Part shown: positions 9,769-18,768 of the stretch, one piece after another
How positions within the stretch are numbered: position 1 is the first letter of the stretch
Layout: the number at the start of each line of letters is the position of its first letter
Source of the DNA: Rhodobacter sp.
GTDB lineage: Bacteria > Pseudomonadota > Alphaproteobacteria > Rhodobacterales > Rhodobacteraceae
DNA: 64,000 nucleotides
Direction: 5' to 3'
Assembly (NCBI GenBank): GCA_027490955.1
Contig: JAIXXB010000015.1
Coordinates: 62,001 to 126,000, forward strand
The notes under the pieces: generated by a model
The model's input: the letters and a program-made list of their open reading frames with translations, nothing else
Databases searched by the model: none
What the model was told of the DNA's origin: nothing
Made by a program: the position numbers and the translations under genes

Positions 9769-10218
9769 CTAAAGAACAAGAGGCGGTGGTTGGGTGGGGT
9801 TAACGCACCCGTCGCCAGCGTCATTCAAAACGCCGGGAGGCGTACAGGAGAATTGTGGGTCTGAATCGTCCTCCACCACAACGTCACGTTCTTTCTTTGG
9901 CGCTTCCTCTACAATCTCGACGGGTGCAATGGGCGTGCCATCGGCGGAAGTTGCCACAGGCAATTGCGTGGTTACCCAAGACGAAAGCGCCCCGCGGTTA
10001 TACAAAATTGCAGTTGTAAGGCCCTGTTCGCCAACCTTTATGTCTTGATAGCTGCCAGTGGCATCGGTCAAGCGGGCAACGGGTTGAAAAACACCATTCC
10101 CCATCGAGACATTTCGGATCGAGACAGTCACCCTGCCAGACAATTCAAAGCCATAGATCGGCGTCGCCAGAAACAGGCAACTGCTGGCCACCAAAAATGT
10201 TTTAGTAAAATTTTTCAT
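9769..10218 (-). CDS. Small secreted protein of unknown function
   Basis: 149-residue protein with a Sec signal peptide (MKNFTKTFLVASSCLFLATPIYG, cleavage expected near residue 23). The mature part has a beta-rich half, a strongly charged segment EEAPKKERDVVVEDDSDP near residues 105-125, and a short C-terminal tail with two Cys and many Pro (CTPPGVLNDAGDGC, TQPPPLVL). The pair of Cys could form a disulfide after export. No family was recognised. The start at 10218 follows GGAGAGAAA; an upstream in-frame start at 10257 would spoil the signal peptide. It stands alone inside the probable tRNA-bounded remnant, has its own terminator, and uses more A/T-rich codons than the flanking genes. Confidence 0.75.
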   Translation of the reverse strand: MKNFTKTFLVASSCLFLATPIYGFELSGRVTVSIRNVSMGNGVFQPVARLTDATGSYQDIKVGEQGLTTAILYNRGALSSWVTTQLPVATSADGTPIAPVEIVEEAPKKERDVVVEDDSDPQFSCTPPGVLNDAGDGCVNPTQPPPLVL

Positions 10219-10445
10219 TTTCTCTCCAAGAAGTAATGCAAGAGCCATGATTAGCATTGCACCACTTCACGCAATCTATGCTGATGACATTTGATTTACT
10301 GGAAGCATAGCGTGGGAATGCAAAACCCTCTCGATCCAAGTTCAGCTAGGCTTGGGGGGCAAAAAATATGTTGGACGATCTGGCGGGATCAAACAGGTGT
10401 AAACACCTTCCAGCCTGTTCAAACCATTGGTTACCAAGGCTTATC

Positions 10446-10489
10446 GCATTCAAGAGGTCGAAAGTTCGATCCTTCCTAACTCCACCAAA
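10446..10489 (+). pseudogene. Decayed 3' half of tRNA-Ala (att-like direct repeat)
   Basis: Aligned with 9354-9397 of the intact tRNA, 39 of 44 bases match without gaps. All five differences are G-to-A or C-to-T relative to the intact copy, and two of them fall in the T stem. There is no 5' half. The CCA end and following AAA are kept, and a strong terminator follows at 10501. This fits the displaced end of a tRNA attachment site. Confidence 0.8.
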
Positions 10490-10500
10490 TCTTGCATCAG

Positions 10501-10521
10501 CCCGCCTCTGGCGGGTTTTTT
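10501..10521 (+). terminator. Strong rho-independent terminator behind the tRNA fragment
   Basis: CCCGCC-TCT-GGCGGG followed by TTTTTT. Its place 11 nt after the truncated tRNA suggests that it was the original terminator of the tRNA gene before integration. Confidence 0.85.
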
Positions 10522-10666
10522 GTTGCGCTGCGGCGGGCCGAATTTTCCCGTAGGATCATAAACATATCCTAAAAGATAGGTTTGATTATCCATCATCGCC
10601 CCGTCATCCCCCCGCATTGCCTTTATACTGTGCCCAATAGACCTCGATGATGTCTTGGGAGTAGTT

Positions 10667-13243
10667 TTGAAAGTAGACCCTATCACTTTAGACCCAACCG
10701 CGCTTGACCCAAGCTTTGATTTTGTGTTCCGCGACTTTGAACGCTCGAAATTGGGGCAGATCCGCGAAGTTTTGGCGGCCGATAATGGCACCTATTCGGC
10801 GATCTATTTTGCCGTTGTGGTGTTTTGGACGCTGGCGCTAAGCTATGGGGCGATTGCGCATGGGCATGCGGGTTTTGCGGTGAATCTGTCGCCGCATGTG
10901 GCCTTTTACACGCTGATTATCGGGGTCATGCTGTATCCTGCGCGCAGGGTCTGGATTCCTTTGGGCGCATTCAGCACGGTGTTTTTCATCCCGTTTCTGT
11001 TGCCCCATGCCGATGGCAGTTCGTGGATGGGGCTGGGGGCAAATGCGCCGGGCCTGATTGCGGCGATTTTTGTGTATCATCTTATTTCGGGCAGCGCGAT
11101 TGCCGTGGTTTCCACCCAAGTCGCGCGTCATTTGCAGCGTCTGGCCCCGCCCTATAGCGTGGATTTGGTCAATGTGCTGACCCTATACTTTGCCTTCGTG
11201 TTGTTTTGTGGCCTTCAGGCATGGGTATTTTGGCAGGTGGCGCAAACTTTGCCCGCAGAGACGCGGCTTGCTTTGGGTTTTGGGCCCGACTATCTGCCCG
11301 CCACCGCCGAACGTGTGCTGCGCGGGGGCGTGGTGGCCAGCGGCTTTTTGCTGGGCATTTTCGAAGTGTCCTCGCGCCGAGCGCTGACGCTTGGGCTGCT
11401 CGCCTCGGGTGCGTTTTTGGCCCTTGCGATGGTGCATAGCGCGGGTCTGGAATTGCATCAGACCTTGGATGTTTGCCTGCTGGCGCTGCTGCTGATCACC
11501 GCCCTGCCCAATAAAATCGCCATGACGGCCTGCATCATCGGGATTCCGATTTATTCGGCCCTGACGGGAACCTTCGTGTCGACCGATCATTTTGGCGATC
11601 CGCTGCAAACCAAACTGGAATATCTGGCAATTGCGGTTTTGACCCTGATCGTGCTGGCCCCCACGTTGCGCGCCCATATGCTGCATTTGCTGCGCCAACG
11701 CGAGGCGGCTATGCGGCGGCTGTCTATGGTGCGCGACTTTGCCGATGTGGGGCTGATGTCGTTCAACCTGTGCCGCCGCGCCTTTCGCACCGATGCATCG
11801 GTGCAGCGCATCCTATCGGCCAAGCCGCTGGGTTCGGTCGATGAATTTGCCGCCCTGTTCGATGCCAAGGATCAGGCCGATTTGCGTCTTGCTTTGTCTG
11901 GGCAGGCCGAGGGCAGCGTCAATCTGCTGCTGTCGCGCCAATTGGATGGGCAGGTGCAGGTGCTGCGCGTCTGCCTTTGGTTTGAAACGGCCCCCAGCGG
12001 CGAAAAAGTGGCCTATGGCCTTGTGCTGGATGTGACGGGCGAGCACGAGAAAGAACGCGCGCTAGAGGCGACATTGGCCGAATTGTCATCGCGCCAAGAA
12101 CGTCAGCGCCAGTTGTTTTCGATCATCTCGCACGAATTGCGCACCCCCGCTTCGGTGGTGTCGATGCTGATCGATGACTTGCCCCAGCGCCATGTGCCCG
12201 CCAAACTGCGCAAGCAACTGCGCGAGGGGATTGACCAACTGCTCAATACTCTTGCCGATATGCGCCAAACAGTGAACCCTGCGCAAAACCTGCCCATCAC
12301 CCGCACGGCCTATTCCCCTGCCGATATGGCCGATTCGGTGCGCAATATGTTTGGCCAAATCGCGCGCGAGCGCGGGATGACCATTCACCTCACGCTGAGC
12401 GATTCTGCGCGCCTGCCCCGTCTTGGCGATCAGTTGCGCCTGCGCCAAGCCCTATCAAACCTGCTGCGCAATGCGATCATCCATTCCAAAGCCAGTGCCA
12501 TCACCCTGCGGTTTGATGCCGATCTGCAAGGATCGCAGCCCATCAGCCGCTGGACAATCACCGATAACGGCGTTGGCATTGCCCCAGATCAGGTGGGCCG
12601 CCTGTTCCAAGCCTTTGAACGCGGCTTGCAAGACCCCAACAATCCCGTCGATGGCAGCGGGCTTGGCCTGTTTATCGCCAAATCTTCTATCGAGATTCTG
12701 GGCGGCACGATCACGCATTTCACCCCTGCGGGGGGCGGCACAGGCTTTGTCATTGAAATGCCCGAAGATATGGTTCCAGATCAGGCGCTGGCCCCCTTGC
12801 CCGCCGATGTGATGGCCAAAAAGCAGGCGCGCTATCCCAATATCTATGTGCTGCTGGCCGAAGATAACGCTTTGGTCGCCGAGGTGACAATGGCCAAACT
12901 GGCGCGCTTTGTGGGCCGAGTGGATATGGCCTGCAATGGGGCCGAGGCGCTGGCCAAAATTGCCGCCGATCCGCCAGACCTGCTGATCACCGATCTGTTT
13001 ATGCCTGAAATGGCGGGCGATGCGCTTACCGCCGCCCTGCGCGCTGCGGGCAACACCATGCCGATCATCGGTCTGACCGCTGCCGCCGTGGGCGATGATA
13101 TCCACCGCTTTGAAGAGGCAGGGACAACGGCAGTCATGGTCAAGCCCTTGGACATCACCGCCATCCGCGAGGTGATCGAAGACATCGCCCAGCGCAAAAC
13201 CAAGCGCCCCGCGCGGGCCAGATCAAGCGGACAGGCAGCCTAA
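10667..13243 (+). CDS. Membrane-bound hybrid sensor histidine kinase with C-terminal receiver
   Basis: About 858 residues. The N-terminal half (about 30-320) has seven or eight membrane helices of MASE-like layout. A PAS-like linker (about 345-450) follows, then a HisKA domain with SIISHELRTPASVV (phospho-acceptor His489) and an HATPase domain (N box NLLRNAIIHSKA; G boxes ITDNGVGIA and GSGLGLFIA). A C-terminal receiver has AEDNALV and the phospho-acceptor in LLITDLFMPEM (Asp776). The start is a TTG at 10667 preceded by GGGAG; a TTG four codons upstream is also open. No separate response regulator or Hpt gene is adjacent, so output must be through partners elsewhere. The signal is unknown. Confidence 0.9.
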   Translation: MKVDPITLDPTALDPSFDFVFRDFERSKLGQIREVLAADNGTYSAIYFAVVVFWTLALSYGAIAHGHAGFAVNLSPHVAFYTLIIGVMLYPARRVWIPLGAFSTVFFIPFLLPHADGSSWMGLGANAPGLIAAIFVYHLISGSAIAVVSTQVARHLQRLAPPYSVDLVNVLTLYFAFVLFCGLQAWVFWQVAQTLPAETRLALGFGPDYLPATAERVLRGGVVASGFLLGIFEVSSRRALTLGLLASGAFLALAMVHSAGLELHQTLDVCLLALLLITALPNKIAMTACIIGIPIYSALTGTFVSTDHFGDPLQTKLEYLAIAVLTLIVLAPTLRAHMLHLLRQREAAMRRLSMVRDFADVGLMSFNLCRRAFRTDASVQRILSAKPLGSVDEFAALFDAKDQADLRLALSGQAEGSVNLLLSRQLDGQVQVLRVCLWFETAPSGEKVAYGLVLDVTGEHEKERALEATLAELSSRQERQRQLFSIISHELRTPASVVSMLIDDLPQRHVPAKLRKQLREGIDQLLNTLADMRQTVNPAQNLPITRTAYSPADMADSVRNMFGQIARERGMTIHLTLSDSARLPRLGDQLRLRQALSNLLRNAIIHSKASAITLRFDADLQGSQPISRWTITDNGVGIAPDQVGRLFQAFERGLQDPNNPVDGSGLGLFIAKSSIEILGGTITHFTPAGGGTGFVIEMPEDMVPDQALAPLPADVMAKKQARYPNIYVLLAEDNALVAEVTMAKLARFVGRVDMACNGAEALAKIAADPPDLLITDLFMPEMAGDALTAALRAAGNTMPIIGLTAAAVGDDIHRFEEAGTTAVMVKPLDITAIREVIEDIAQRKTKRPARARSSGQAA

Positions 13244-13282
13244 GCGCGGGCGCGCAAAGGGGCGGCGGCGGGGGTAAGGGCG

Positions 13283-13303
13283 GGGCAGATTTTCTGCCCG
13301 TTT
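13283..13303 (+). terminator. Possible terminator after the hybrid kinase gene
   Basis: GGGCAGA-TTT-TCTGCCC stem (13283-13299) followed by GTTTC. The T-run is poor, so this is a weak call. Confidence 0.4.
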
Positions 13304-13333
13304 CTGCCCTTTTGTGCCCTGCGGCCTTAGGCC

Positions 13334-13582
13334 TTAGGCCTTTTTCTTGCCTTCCAGCGCGGCAATCCTTGCTGCCAGCGCGTCGTTTTCTTCGCGCGCC
13401 TTCTGCGCCATGGCGCGCACGGCGTCGAACTCTTCGCGCGTGACGAAATTACGATCCGCCATCCAGCGGTCGATAAAGCCTTTCATCGCAGTTTCAGCTT
13501 CGGTCTTTGCGCCTTGCGCCACGCCCACGGCATTGGTCATCAGTTTGGACAGATCGTCAAAAATCTTATTTCCGCCTTGCAT
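13334..13582 (-). CDS. ubiK: Ubiquinone biosynthesis accessory factor UbiK (BMFP family)
   Basis: 82-residue protein with the small amphipathic N-terminal helix ([20 protein letters not shown]) and C-terminal coiled coil ([28 protein letters not shown]) of the BMFP/YqiC family. In Enterobacteria UbiK works with UbiJ in the ubiquinone assembly complex and can bind membranes. The length matches the family. The ATG has an AAAGGGCG site. It is divergent from lgt with a 129-nt gap. Confidence 0.88.
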   Translation of the reverse strand: MQGGNKIFDDLSKLMTNAVGVAQGAKTEAETAMKGFIDRWMADRNFVTREEFDAVRAMAQKAREENDALAARIAALEGKKKA

Positions 13583-13711
13583 GATTGCGCCCTTTCAAAG
13601 CTGCGTGCTGCGCTAGGTATATGGGCGGAGTGCGCGCGGATGCAAGGGCGCGGCGCGTTGACAAGTGCCGCGCAATTCCCGACAAGGTTGCCAAACAGGC
13701 AGGAGCCCGCA

Positions 13712-14602
13712 ATGCCCTATATTCCCTTTCCCAATATCTCGCCCGATGTGTTTTCGCTGACAATCGGCGGGGTGACACTGGCGCTGCGCTGGTATGCGCT
13801 TGGCTATATCGTCGGGCTATTGGCGGGCTGGAAACTGATCGAAGTGATGATTGCGCGCCCCGCGCTATGGTCTGGCCCCGCGCCAATGGCGCAAGGCGCG
13901 CCAGAGCGTTTGCTGACTTGGGTGATTTTTGGCGTGATCTTGGGCGGGCGCATGGGCTATGTGCTGTTCTATCAGCCCAGTCAATTTGCGCAAAACCCGC
14001 TGTCGATCTTGTATGTCTGGCAAGGCGGCATGTCCTTTCACGGCGGGTTTTTGGGGGTTGTGCTTGCAGGGCTGTGGTTTGCCCGCAGCGAAAAGATTGC
14101 ACCGCTTGCCTTGGGTGATCTGATGGCGGCTGTGGCCCCGATTGGCATTTTTCTGGTGCGCATTGCCAATTTCATCAATGCCGAATTATGGGGCAGGCCA
14201 ACAACCCTGCCTTGGGGCGTCGCCTTTCCAGGGGATGCGGCGCAGGCCTGTGGGCAGGCTTTGGGCGAGGTTTGCGCACGTCATCCCAGCCAGATTTACG
14301 AAGCAATGCTGGAAGGCGCGCTGTTGTTTGCCCTGCTGACCTATCTGATCTGGCGCAGGGGTTGGCTGAAACGGGCGGGCGCGGTGATGGGCCTGTTTTT
14401 GGCATTCTATGGCGCGGCGCGCTTTGCCGTGGAATTTTTGCGCCAACCTGATGCGCAGTTCATATCCGAAGGTAATCCTTTGGGCCTTGCGCTGCATCTG
14501 GGCGGCTATGGGCTGACGATGGGGCAAATCCTGAGCCTGCCCATGCTGATCGCAGGGCTGTGGTTTTTGGCCCGCGCCAAGCCAGCCGCGCAGGCGGTAT
14601 GA
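13712..14602 (+). CDS. lgt: Prolipoprotein diacylglyceryl transferase
   Basis: Inner-membrane enzyme that moves diacylglycerol from phosphatidylglycerol to the lipobox Cys of prolipoproteins; Pal in this window is one such substrate. 296 residues with about seven membrane helices. Family signatures are [25 protein letters not shown], the MSFHGGFLG motif near residue 108, and [15 protein letters not shown], which is the Lgt signature region. The ATG at 13712 follows AGGAG at good spacing; the open frame upstream to 13514 has no such site. The stop overlaps the next start (ATGA). Confidence 0.96.
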   Translation: MPYIPFPNISPDVFSLTIGGVTLALRWYALGYIVGLLAGWKLIEVMIARPALWSGPAPMAQGAPERLLTWVIFGVILGGRMGYVLFYQPSQFAQNPLSILYVWQGGMSFHGGFLGVVLAGLWFARSEKIAPLALGDLMAAVAPIGIFLVRIANFINAELWGRPTTLPWGVAFPGDAAQACGQALGEVCARHPSQIYEAMLEGALLFALLTYLIWRRGWLKRAGAVMGLFLAFYGAARFAVEFLRQPDAQFISEGNPLGLALHLGGYGLTMGQILSLPMLIAGLWFLARAKPAAQAV

Positions 14603-15675
14603 GCGCGCTTAAACCCTTGATTTTGGCGCAAATCGCCGCCCATGGCCCGATGCGCCTGTCTGACTATATGGCGCTGTGCCTTTTGCATCCGCAGCACGGC
14701 TATTACACCACCCGCCCCCCCTTTGGCACGGCTGGCGATTTCATCACCGCCCCCGAAATCAGCCAGATGTTTGGCGAAATGCTGGGCCTGTGTTTGGCGC
14801 AAAGCTGGCTGGACAGCGGCGCGCCGCCTGCCTTTACGCTGGCCGAATTGGGGCCCGGGCGCGGAACACTGATGGCCGATGTCTTGCGCGCCACGGCCAA
14901 AGTGGCGGGGTTTCATGCCGCCGCGCGCGTTTGCTTGGTCGAGGCGTCCCCTGCCCTGCGCAGCGTTCAGGCGCAAACCCTTGCCGCCTATGCGCCGCGC
15001 TGGCTGGACAGCGCCGAAGATTTGCCCGAAGGCCCCTTGTTTCTGCTGGCCAATGAATTTTTCGATGCCCTGCCCATTCGCCAGTTCCGCCGCACAGGGG
15101 CAGGCTGGGCCGAGGTGATGGTGGGCGCACTTGGCGATGATCTGGTCTTTGGAAAATCTGCCCCCCTTTCCCTGCCCGCGCTGGACAGCCGCCTGTTAGA
15201 GACGAAAGCGGGCGATGTGGTGGAATATTGCCCCGCCGCCGCCCCGATGATCACCGCCATATCCCAGCGCATTGCTGCCTTTGGCGGGGCGGCGCTGATT
15301 GTCGATTATGGCGGGTGGAACGGGCTGGGCGACACATTCCAAGCGCTGCGCCACCACAGCTATGCCAACCCGCTCGAGGCCCCGGGCATGGCCGATCTGA
15401 CCGCCCATGTCGATTTTGCAGCCCTTGCCCATGCCGCCGCATCCCAAAACCTGCAAACGCAATTCACCGCCCAAGGCCCGTTCTTGCAGGCACTTGGCAT
15501 CGAGGCCCGCGCAACCCGCTTGGCAGCATCGCTGACTGGCCCTGCCCTTTCTGCCCATCTGGCCGCAAAGCAACGCTTGACCAGCCCCGCAGAAATGGGA
15601 CAGTTATTCAAAGTGCTGGGCCTGACGCCCGCAGGCGCGCCGCCATTGGCGGGCTTTAATCTGGCCATGACCTAG
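14599..15675 (+). CDS. SAM-dependent methyltransferase, MidA/NDUFAF7 family
   Basis: 358-residue protein of the NDUFAF7 (MidA) arginine methyltransferase family, whose mitochondrial member methylates a complex I subunit. Conserved parts are the N terminus [36 protein letters not shown], the SAM motif [17 protein letters not shown] near residue 88, and [13 protein letters not shown]. It is translationally coupled to lgt by a 4-nt overlap and followed after 18 nt by pgeF, a grouping that recurs in Rhodobacterales. Bacterial function is less certain than the fold. Confidence 0.9.
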   Translation: MSALKPLILAQIAAHGPMRLSDYMALCLLHPQHGYYTTRPPFGTAGDFITAPEISQMFGEMLGLCLAQSWLDSGAPPAFTLAELGPGRGTLMADVLRATAKVAGFHAAARVCLVEASPALRSVQAQTLAAYAPRWLDSAEDLPEGPLFLLANEFFDALPIRQFRRTGAGWAEVMVGALGDDLVFGKSAPLSLPALDSRLLETKAGDVVEYCPAAAPMITAISQRIAAFGGAALIVDYGGWNGLGDTFQALRHHSYANPLEAPGMADLTAHVDFAALAHAAASQNLQTQFTAQGPFLQALGIEARATRLAASLTGPALSAHLAAKQRLTSPAEMGQLFKVLGLTPAGAPPLAGFNLAMT

Positions 15676-15693
15676 GGCGATAGTGAGAGAGTT

Positions 15694-16443
15694 ATGCTGC
15701 AAATCATCACCTCTGCCGCGCTAACCCCAAGACATGGGTTCTTTACCCGCAAAGGCGGCGCGTCATCAGGCATATTTGCAGGGCTCAATTGTGGCTATGG
15801 CTCTTCGGATCAGTCCGAGGTGGTGGCCATCAACCGCGCCCGCGTGGCCGAGGCGATGGGCGTGGACGATGCGCATTTGCTGACTGTTCACCAAACCCAT
15901 TCGGCCATTGCCCTGACTGTCAGCGGCCCAATGGCCCAGCGCCCCGAGGCCGATGCGATGGTCACATCCGTGCCCGGGCTTGCCTTGGGCATTCTGACCG
16001 CCGATTGCCAACCCGTGCTGTTTGCCGACAGCGTTGCAGGGGTGATTGGCGCGGCCCATGCGGGGTGGAAAGGGGCCAAAGATGGCGTGTTAGAGGCAAC
16101 GCTAGACGCTATGACGGCGCTGGGCGCGCGCCGCGCGCAGATCCATGCCGTCATCGGCCCTTGCATTTCCCAAGCCGCCTACGAGGTTGGCCCCGAGTTT
16201 TATGAAACCTTCACCGATGATGATCCGCAAACGCGCCGCTTTTTTGCCAATGGCGCAAAGAATCGCATGCTGTTCGATTTGCCCGCCTATGGGCTGTGGC
16301 GCCTGCGCGCGGCGGGGGTAGGCCATGCCGAATGGTGCGGCCAATGCACCTATGGCGCGCCTGACCGATTCTATTCTTTTCGGCGCACCACCCATCTGCG
16401 CGAGGCTGATTATGGCCGCCTGATCTCGGTCATTCGGCTGTAA
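15694..16443 (+). CDS. pgeF: Purine nucleoside phosphorylase/laccase-domain protein PgeF (YfiH family)
   Basis: 249 residues of the multi-copper-oxidase-like YfiH family. Members cleave or deaminate purine nucleosides, and E. coli PgeF edits misincorporated L-Ser in peptidoglycan precursors. Zinc-site pieces are VHQTHS, TADCQPVLFAD and AAHAGWKGA, with GPCISQAAYEVG and CTYGAPDRFYSFRR further on; all match the family and its usual length. The start TTATG has GTGAGAG upstream. It probably ends the lgt operon. Confidence 0.93.
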   Translation: MLQIITSAALTPRHGFFTRKGGASSGIFAGLNCGYGSSDQSEVVAINRARVAEAMGVDDAHLLTVHQTHSAIALTVSGPMAQRPEADAMVTSVPGLALGILTADCQPVLFADSVAGVIGAAHAGWKGAKDGVLEATLDAMTALGARRAQIHAVIGPCISQAAYEVGPEFYETFTDDDPQTRRFFANGAKNRMLFDLPAYGLWRLRAAGVGHAEWCGQCTYGAPDRFYSFRRTTHLREADYGRLISVIRL

Positions 16444-16542
16444 CGGCCTTCTCAATGTTTCCCCTTTGGCGACAAACTGATGCCGCAAAGCCGCGCAATA
16501 CAGCGCCAGCGCCAATGAATTGGCCGCAAGAAAGGGATGTGC

Positions 16543-16668
16543 ATGATGAAGACCACCCGCCGATGGCTGCAATCTGTTATCTGGGCCGCCAGCGCCGATG
16601 ATGCGCCTGCCCTGCCTTGGGCTGTGCCTGCGCGCGCGTCACTTCTGCGCCAAGCTGCCGCAGAATAG
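16543..16668 (+). CDS. Probable small protein of 41 residues
   Basis: MMKTTRRWLQSVIWAASADD then an LPWA motif and an Arg/Ala-rich end. An AAAGGGA site lies 5 nt upstream of the ATG, and a strong hairpin with T-run follows 36 nt after the stop, so the unit looks like a free-standing short gene. From memory, short proteins with a KTTR(K/R)(W/F)L.SV start and a PW motif recur in Rhodobacterales, but I cannot confirm it here. An in-frame ATG two codons upstream is also possible. Confidence 0.5.
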   Translation: MMKTTRRWLQSVIWAASADDAPALPWAVPARASLLRQAAAE

Positions 16669-16704
16669 CCAGATTTTCTTAGATTTTTTGGCAATTTATA
16701 GATG

Positions 16705-16733
16705 AGCCGCGCAGGGCCACCAGCGCGGCTTTT
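16705..16733 (+). terminator. Rho-independent terminator after the 41-aa gene
   Basis: AGCCGCGC (16705-16712) and GCGCGGCT (16723-16730) with a 10-nt loop, followed by TTT. Confidence 0.7.
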
Positions 16734-17083
16734 GCCTGCGCGCACGTCCAAACCTATCCTTTTGCGCGCCAAAACCCTGCCTTTGCGCAGCCCACATCGC
16801 GGCCAAAATACGGTAATCTTCATCTTAAGGATGAGTCGGGCTTTGGCCTGCATCACCCTTGGGTAATTGCGGCAAAGTCATGGCGCGGCTTGACCAAAAG
16901 CCAGCATTTTGCCACAAAGCACCTGTGCGGTTGTCCTGCTGCACCTTACCGCCTGCGGGTCTTGCGCCCAAGGGCACCTGACAGTTGGGCCAAATTGGCC
17001 CCTCTTGGAACGCTCAGTCAAGGCCGCCCCGATGCTCCTCTGGCATCATATGGGGCGGCCTGATCCTTTTGCGGCGCGCGATG
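16734..17083. other. Gene-free stretch with one long hairpin
   Basis: No supported gene. AGGCCGCCCC (17021-17030) pairs with GGGGCGGCCT (17052-17061), close to the 3' end of the minus-strand lrp gene, but neither side has a clear T-run. It may stabilise or end the lrp transcript. Confidence 0.4.
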
Positions 17084-17587
17084 TTAGGCGTGTTTCGCCA
17101 GCCGTTCTTCCAGCACATCAAAGGGCAGGCCGGGCAAATCCTTGGCGCAGCGAATCACAAGGCTGGTTTTCACCGATGCCACATTTTCCGCCGAAGTCAG
17201 CCCTTCGGTCAGGAAATTCTGAAACGTGCTCAGATCAGGGGCGACACATTTCAAAATGAAATCAATCTCGCCGTTCAGCATATGACATTCGCGCACCAAG
17301 GGCCACGCGCGGCAGCGCTGCTCAAAGGCGGATAGATCCACCTCTGCCTGACTGCGCAGCCGCACCATCGCAAAAACCTGCACTTCAAAGCCCAGCTCGC
17401 GCGCATCAACATCGGCGTGATAGCCCTTGATATAGCCCGCCTCCTCTAACGTGCGCACGCGGCGCAGGCAGGGCGGCGCAGAAATGCCAACGCGGCTGGC
17501 CAGTTCAACATTGGTCATCCGCCCGTCAGCCTGCAATTCAGCCAGTATCTGGCGGTCAATCGGGTCTAACTTATTTGCAATGGCCAT
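17084..17587 (-). CDS. lrp: Lrp/AsnC family transcriptional regulator
   Basis: 167 residues. N-terminal helix-turn-helix (LDPIDRQILAELQADGRMTN, VELASRVGISAPPCLRRVRTLEEAGYI), then a RAM effector/oligomerisation domain (about 70-150, with CHMLNGEIDFILKC). It has the length of global Lrp-type regulators. The gene is divergent from trxB, with a TTTGCA-N4-TGCAAA palindrome between them, which suggests autoregulation or control of trxB. An AGAGGAG site lies 6 nt before the ATG. The effector is unknown. Confidence 0.92.
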   Translation of the reverse strand: MAIANKLDPIDRQILAELQADGRMTNVELASRVGISAPPCLRRVRTLEEAGYIKGYHADVDARELGFEVQVFAMVRLRSQAEVDLSAFEQRCRAWPLVRECHMLNGEIDFILKCVAPDLSTFQNFLTEGLTSAENVASVKTSLVIRCAKDLPGLPFDVLEERLAKHA

Positions 17588-17663
17588 GGGTCACTCCTCT
17601 GGGCCTCTATCTAGGCGGCAGGGGGGCTTCGCGCAATAATATTTCGCAAACAGGATGAAATTA

Positions 17664-17679
17664 TTTGCAATAGTGCAAA
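17664..17679. promoter_or_regulatory. Palindrome between lrp and trxB, candidate Lrp operator
   Basis: TTTGCA-ATAG-TGCAAA is a perfect 6-4-6 palindrome. TTATTTGCAAT occurs at 17661 and again at the lrp start (17571), and a related TTCGCAAA is at 17643. Several such half-sites in a 200-bp divergent gap fit cooperative Lrp binding; this is inference. Confidence 0.5.
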
Positions 17680-17792
17680 AAATCGCCGCGAAACTGCCGC
17701 GGCCAATTTGTAAAGGACTATTTGCCTCTTCGCCCTTTCGCCGCTGCTTTGGGCGGCATATATGCGGTGCAACGGATTTTTCGGAGGGGATG

Positions 17793-18734
17793 ATGACCCA
17801 AACGCGCCACACCAAAGTTCTGATCATCGGCTCTGGCCCTGCGGGCTATACCGCAGGGGTCTATGCCGCCCGCGCCATGCTGAACCCGATCTTGGTGCAA
17901 GGCATGCAGCCCGGCGGGCAGTTGACCATCACCACCGAGGTGGAAAACTGGCCCGGTGATACCCATGTCCAAGGCCCCGATTTGATGGTGCGGATGCAAG
18001 ATCACGCTCAGGCCATGGGGGCCGAGGTGATCACCGATATCATCACCCAGCTAGACCTGCAAAAGCGCCCCTTCACCGCCATCGGCGACAGCGGCACCAC
18101 CTATACGGCAGATGCCGTTATTCTGGCGACAGGCGCGCAGGCCAAATGGCTGGGCCTGCCTTCGGAAGAAAAGTTCAAAGGGTTTGGCGTGTCGGCCTGT
18201 GCCACCTGTGATGGGTTTTTCTATCGCGGAAAAGAGGTGGTGGTGATCGGCGGCGGCAATACGGCGGTGGAAGAGGCGCTGTTTTTGACCAATTTCGCCA
18301 GCAAAGTCACACTGATCCATCGGCGCGACAGCCTGCGCGCCGAAAAGATCATGCAAGATCGTTTGTTCAAACATCCCAAGATCGAGGTGATCTGGAACAG
18401 CGAAGTCACCGAAGTTTTGGGCAGCGAAAACCCCAATTCCGTCACGGGCGTGCGCACGCGCAACCTGCAAACAGGCGCGGTGGCCGATGTGCCGTGCCAC
18501 GGGTTTTTCGTGGCCATCGGCCATGCCCCCGCCTCGGAACTGGTCAAAGATCAACTGCCCCTGCACAATGGCGGTTATGTTCAGGTCGAGCCTGGCAGCA
18601 CCCGCACCGCCATTGCAGGTGTCTTTGCCGCAGGTGATTTGACCGACCACGTCTATCGCCAAGCGGTTACGTCGGCTGGCATGGGCTGCATGGCCGCGCT
18701 GGACGCAGAACGCTTTTTGTCTGGCCAACACTAA
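17793..18734 (+). CDS. trxB: Thioredoxin-disulfide reductase
   Basis: FAD/NADPH enzyme that keeps thioredoxin reduced. 313 residues with [16 protein letters not shown] (FAD site), [17 protein letters not shown], the redox pair ACATCDGFF and the NADPH motif [13 protein letters not shown], then GHAPAS and the C-terminal [18 protein letters not shown]. The ATG at 17793 is favoured over the one at 17790 because of spacing from CGGAGGGG. The divergent lrp gene next door is the usual Rhodobacterales arrangement. A GC hairpin terminator and an IS1595 element follow. Confidence 0.96.
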   Translation: MTQTRHTKVLIIGSGPAGYTAGVYAARAMLNPILVQGMQPGGQLTITTEVENWPGDTHVQGPDLMVRMQDHAQAMGAEVITDIITQLDLQKRPFTAIGDSGTTYTADAVILATGAQAKWLGLPSEEKFKGFGVSACATCDGFFYRGKEVVVIGGGNTAVEEALFLTNFASKVTLIHRRDSLRAEKIMQDRLFKHPKIEVIWNSEVTEVLGSENPNSVTGVRTRNLQTGAVADVPCHGFFVAIGHAPASELVKDQLPLHNGGYVQVEPGSTRTAIAGVFAAGDLTDHVYRQAVTSAGMGCMAALDAERFLSGQH

Positions 18735-18735
18735 C

Positions 18736-18763
18736 GCGCGCTGAACCGCGCGCTTCTCTTTTT
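18736..18763 (+). terminator. Terminator of trxB
   Basis: GCGCGC-TGAACC-GCGCGC followed by TTCTCTTTTT. It is intact; the insertion sequence entered just after the T-run. Confidence 0.75.
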
Positions 18764-18768
18764 CACAA

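Larger units (their letters stand above)
9396..10445. mobile_element. Probable remnant of an element integrated at tRNA-Ala
   Basis: The stretch is bounded on the left by the intact tRNA-Ala and on the right by a 44-nt decayed copy of the tRNA 3' half (10446-10489). This is the usual footprint of tyrosine-integrase insertion at a tRNA gene. No integrase or phage gene remains. It contains the tRNA terminator, one small secreted-protein gene (9769-10218) with its own terminator, and otherwise nothing I can identify (9441-9654 and 10219-10445 hold no supported gene). Confidence 0.5.

Noticed and set aside
10390-10489. Second functional tRNA gene
   Set aside because: Only the 3' half is present and one T-stem pair is broken; no D arm or 5' acceptor strand is found.
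16880-16981. Possible 33-residue peptide with RLSCCTLPPAGLAPKG
   Set aside because: No ribosome site and no terminator directly behind it; could be chance. Not annotated.
17021-17061. Long hairpin treated as a terminator for lrp
   Set aside because: No T-run on the minus strand directly after the stem, so it is listed only as a hairpin in the gap.
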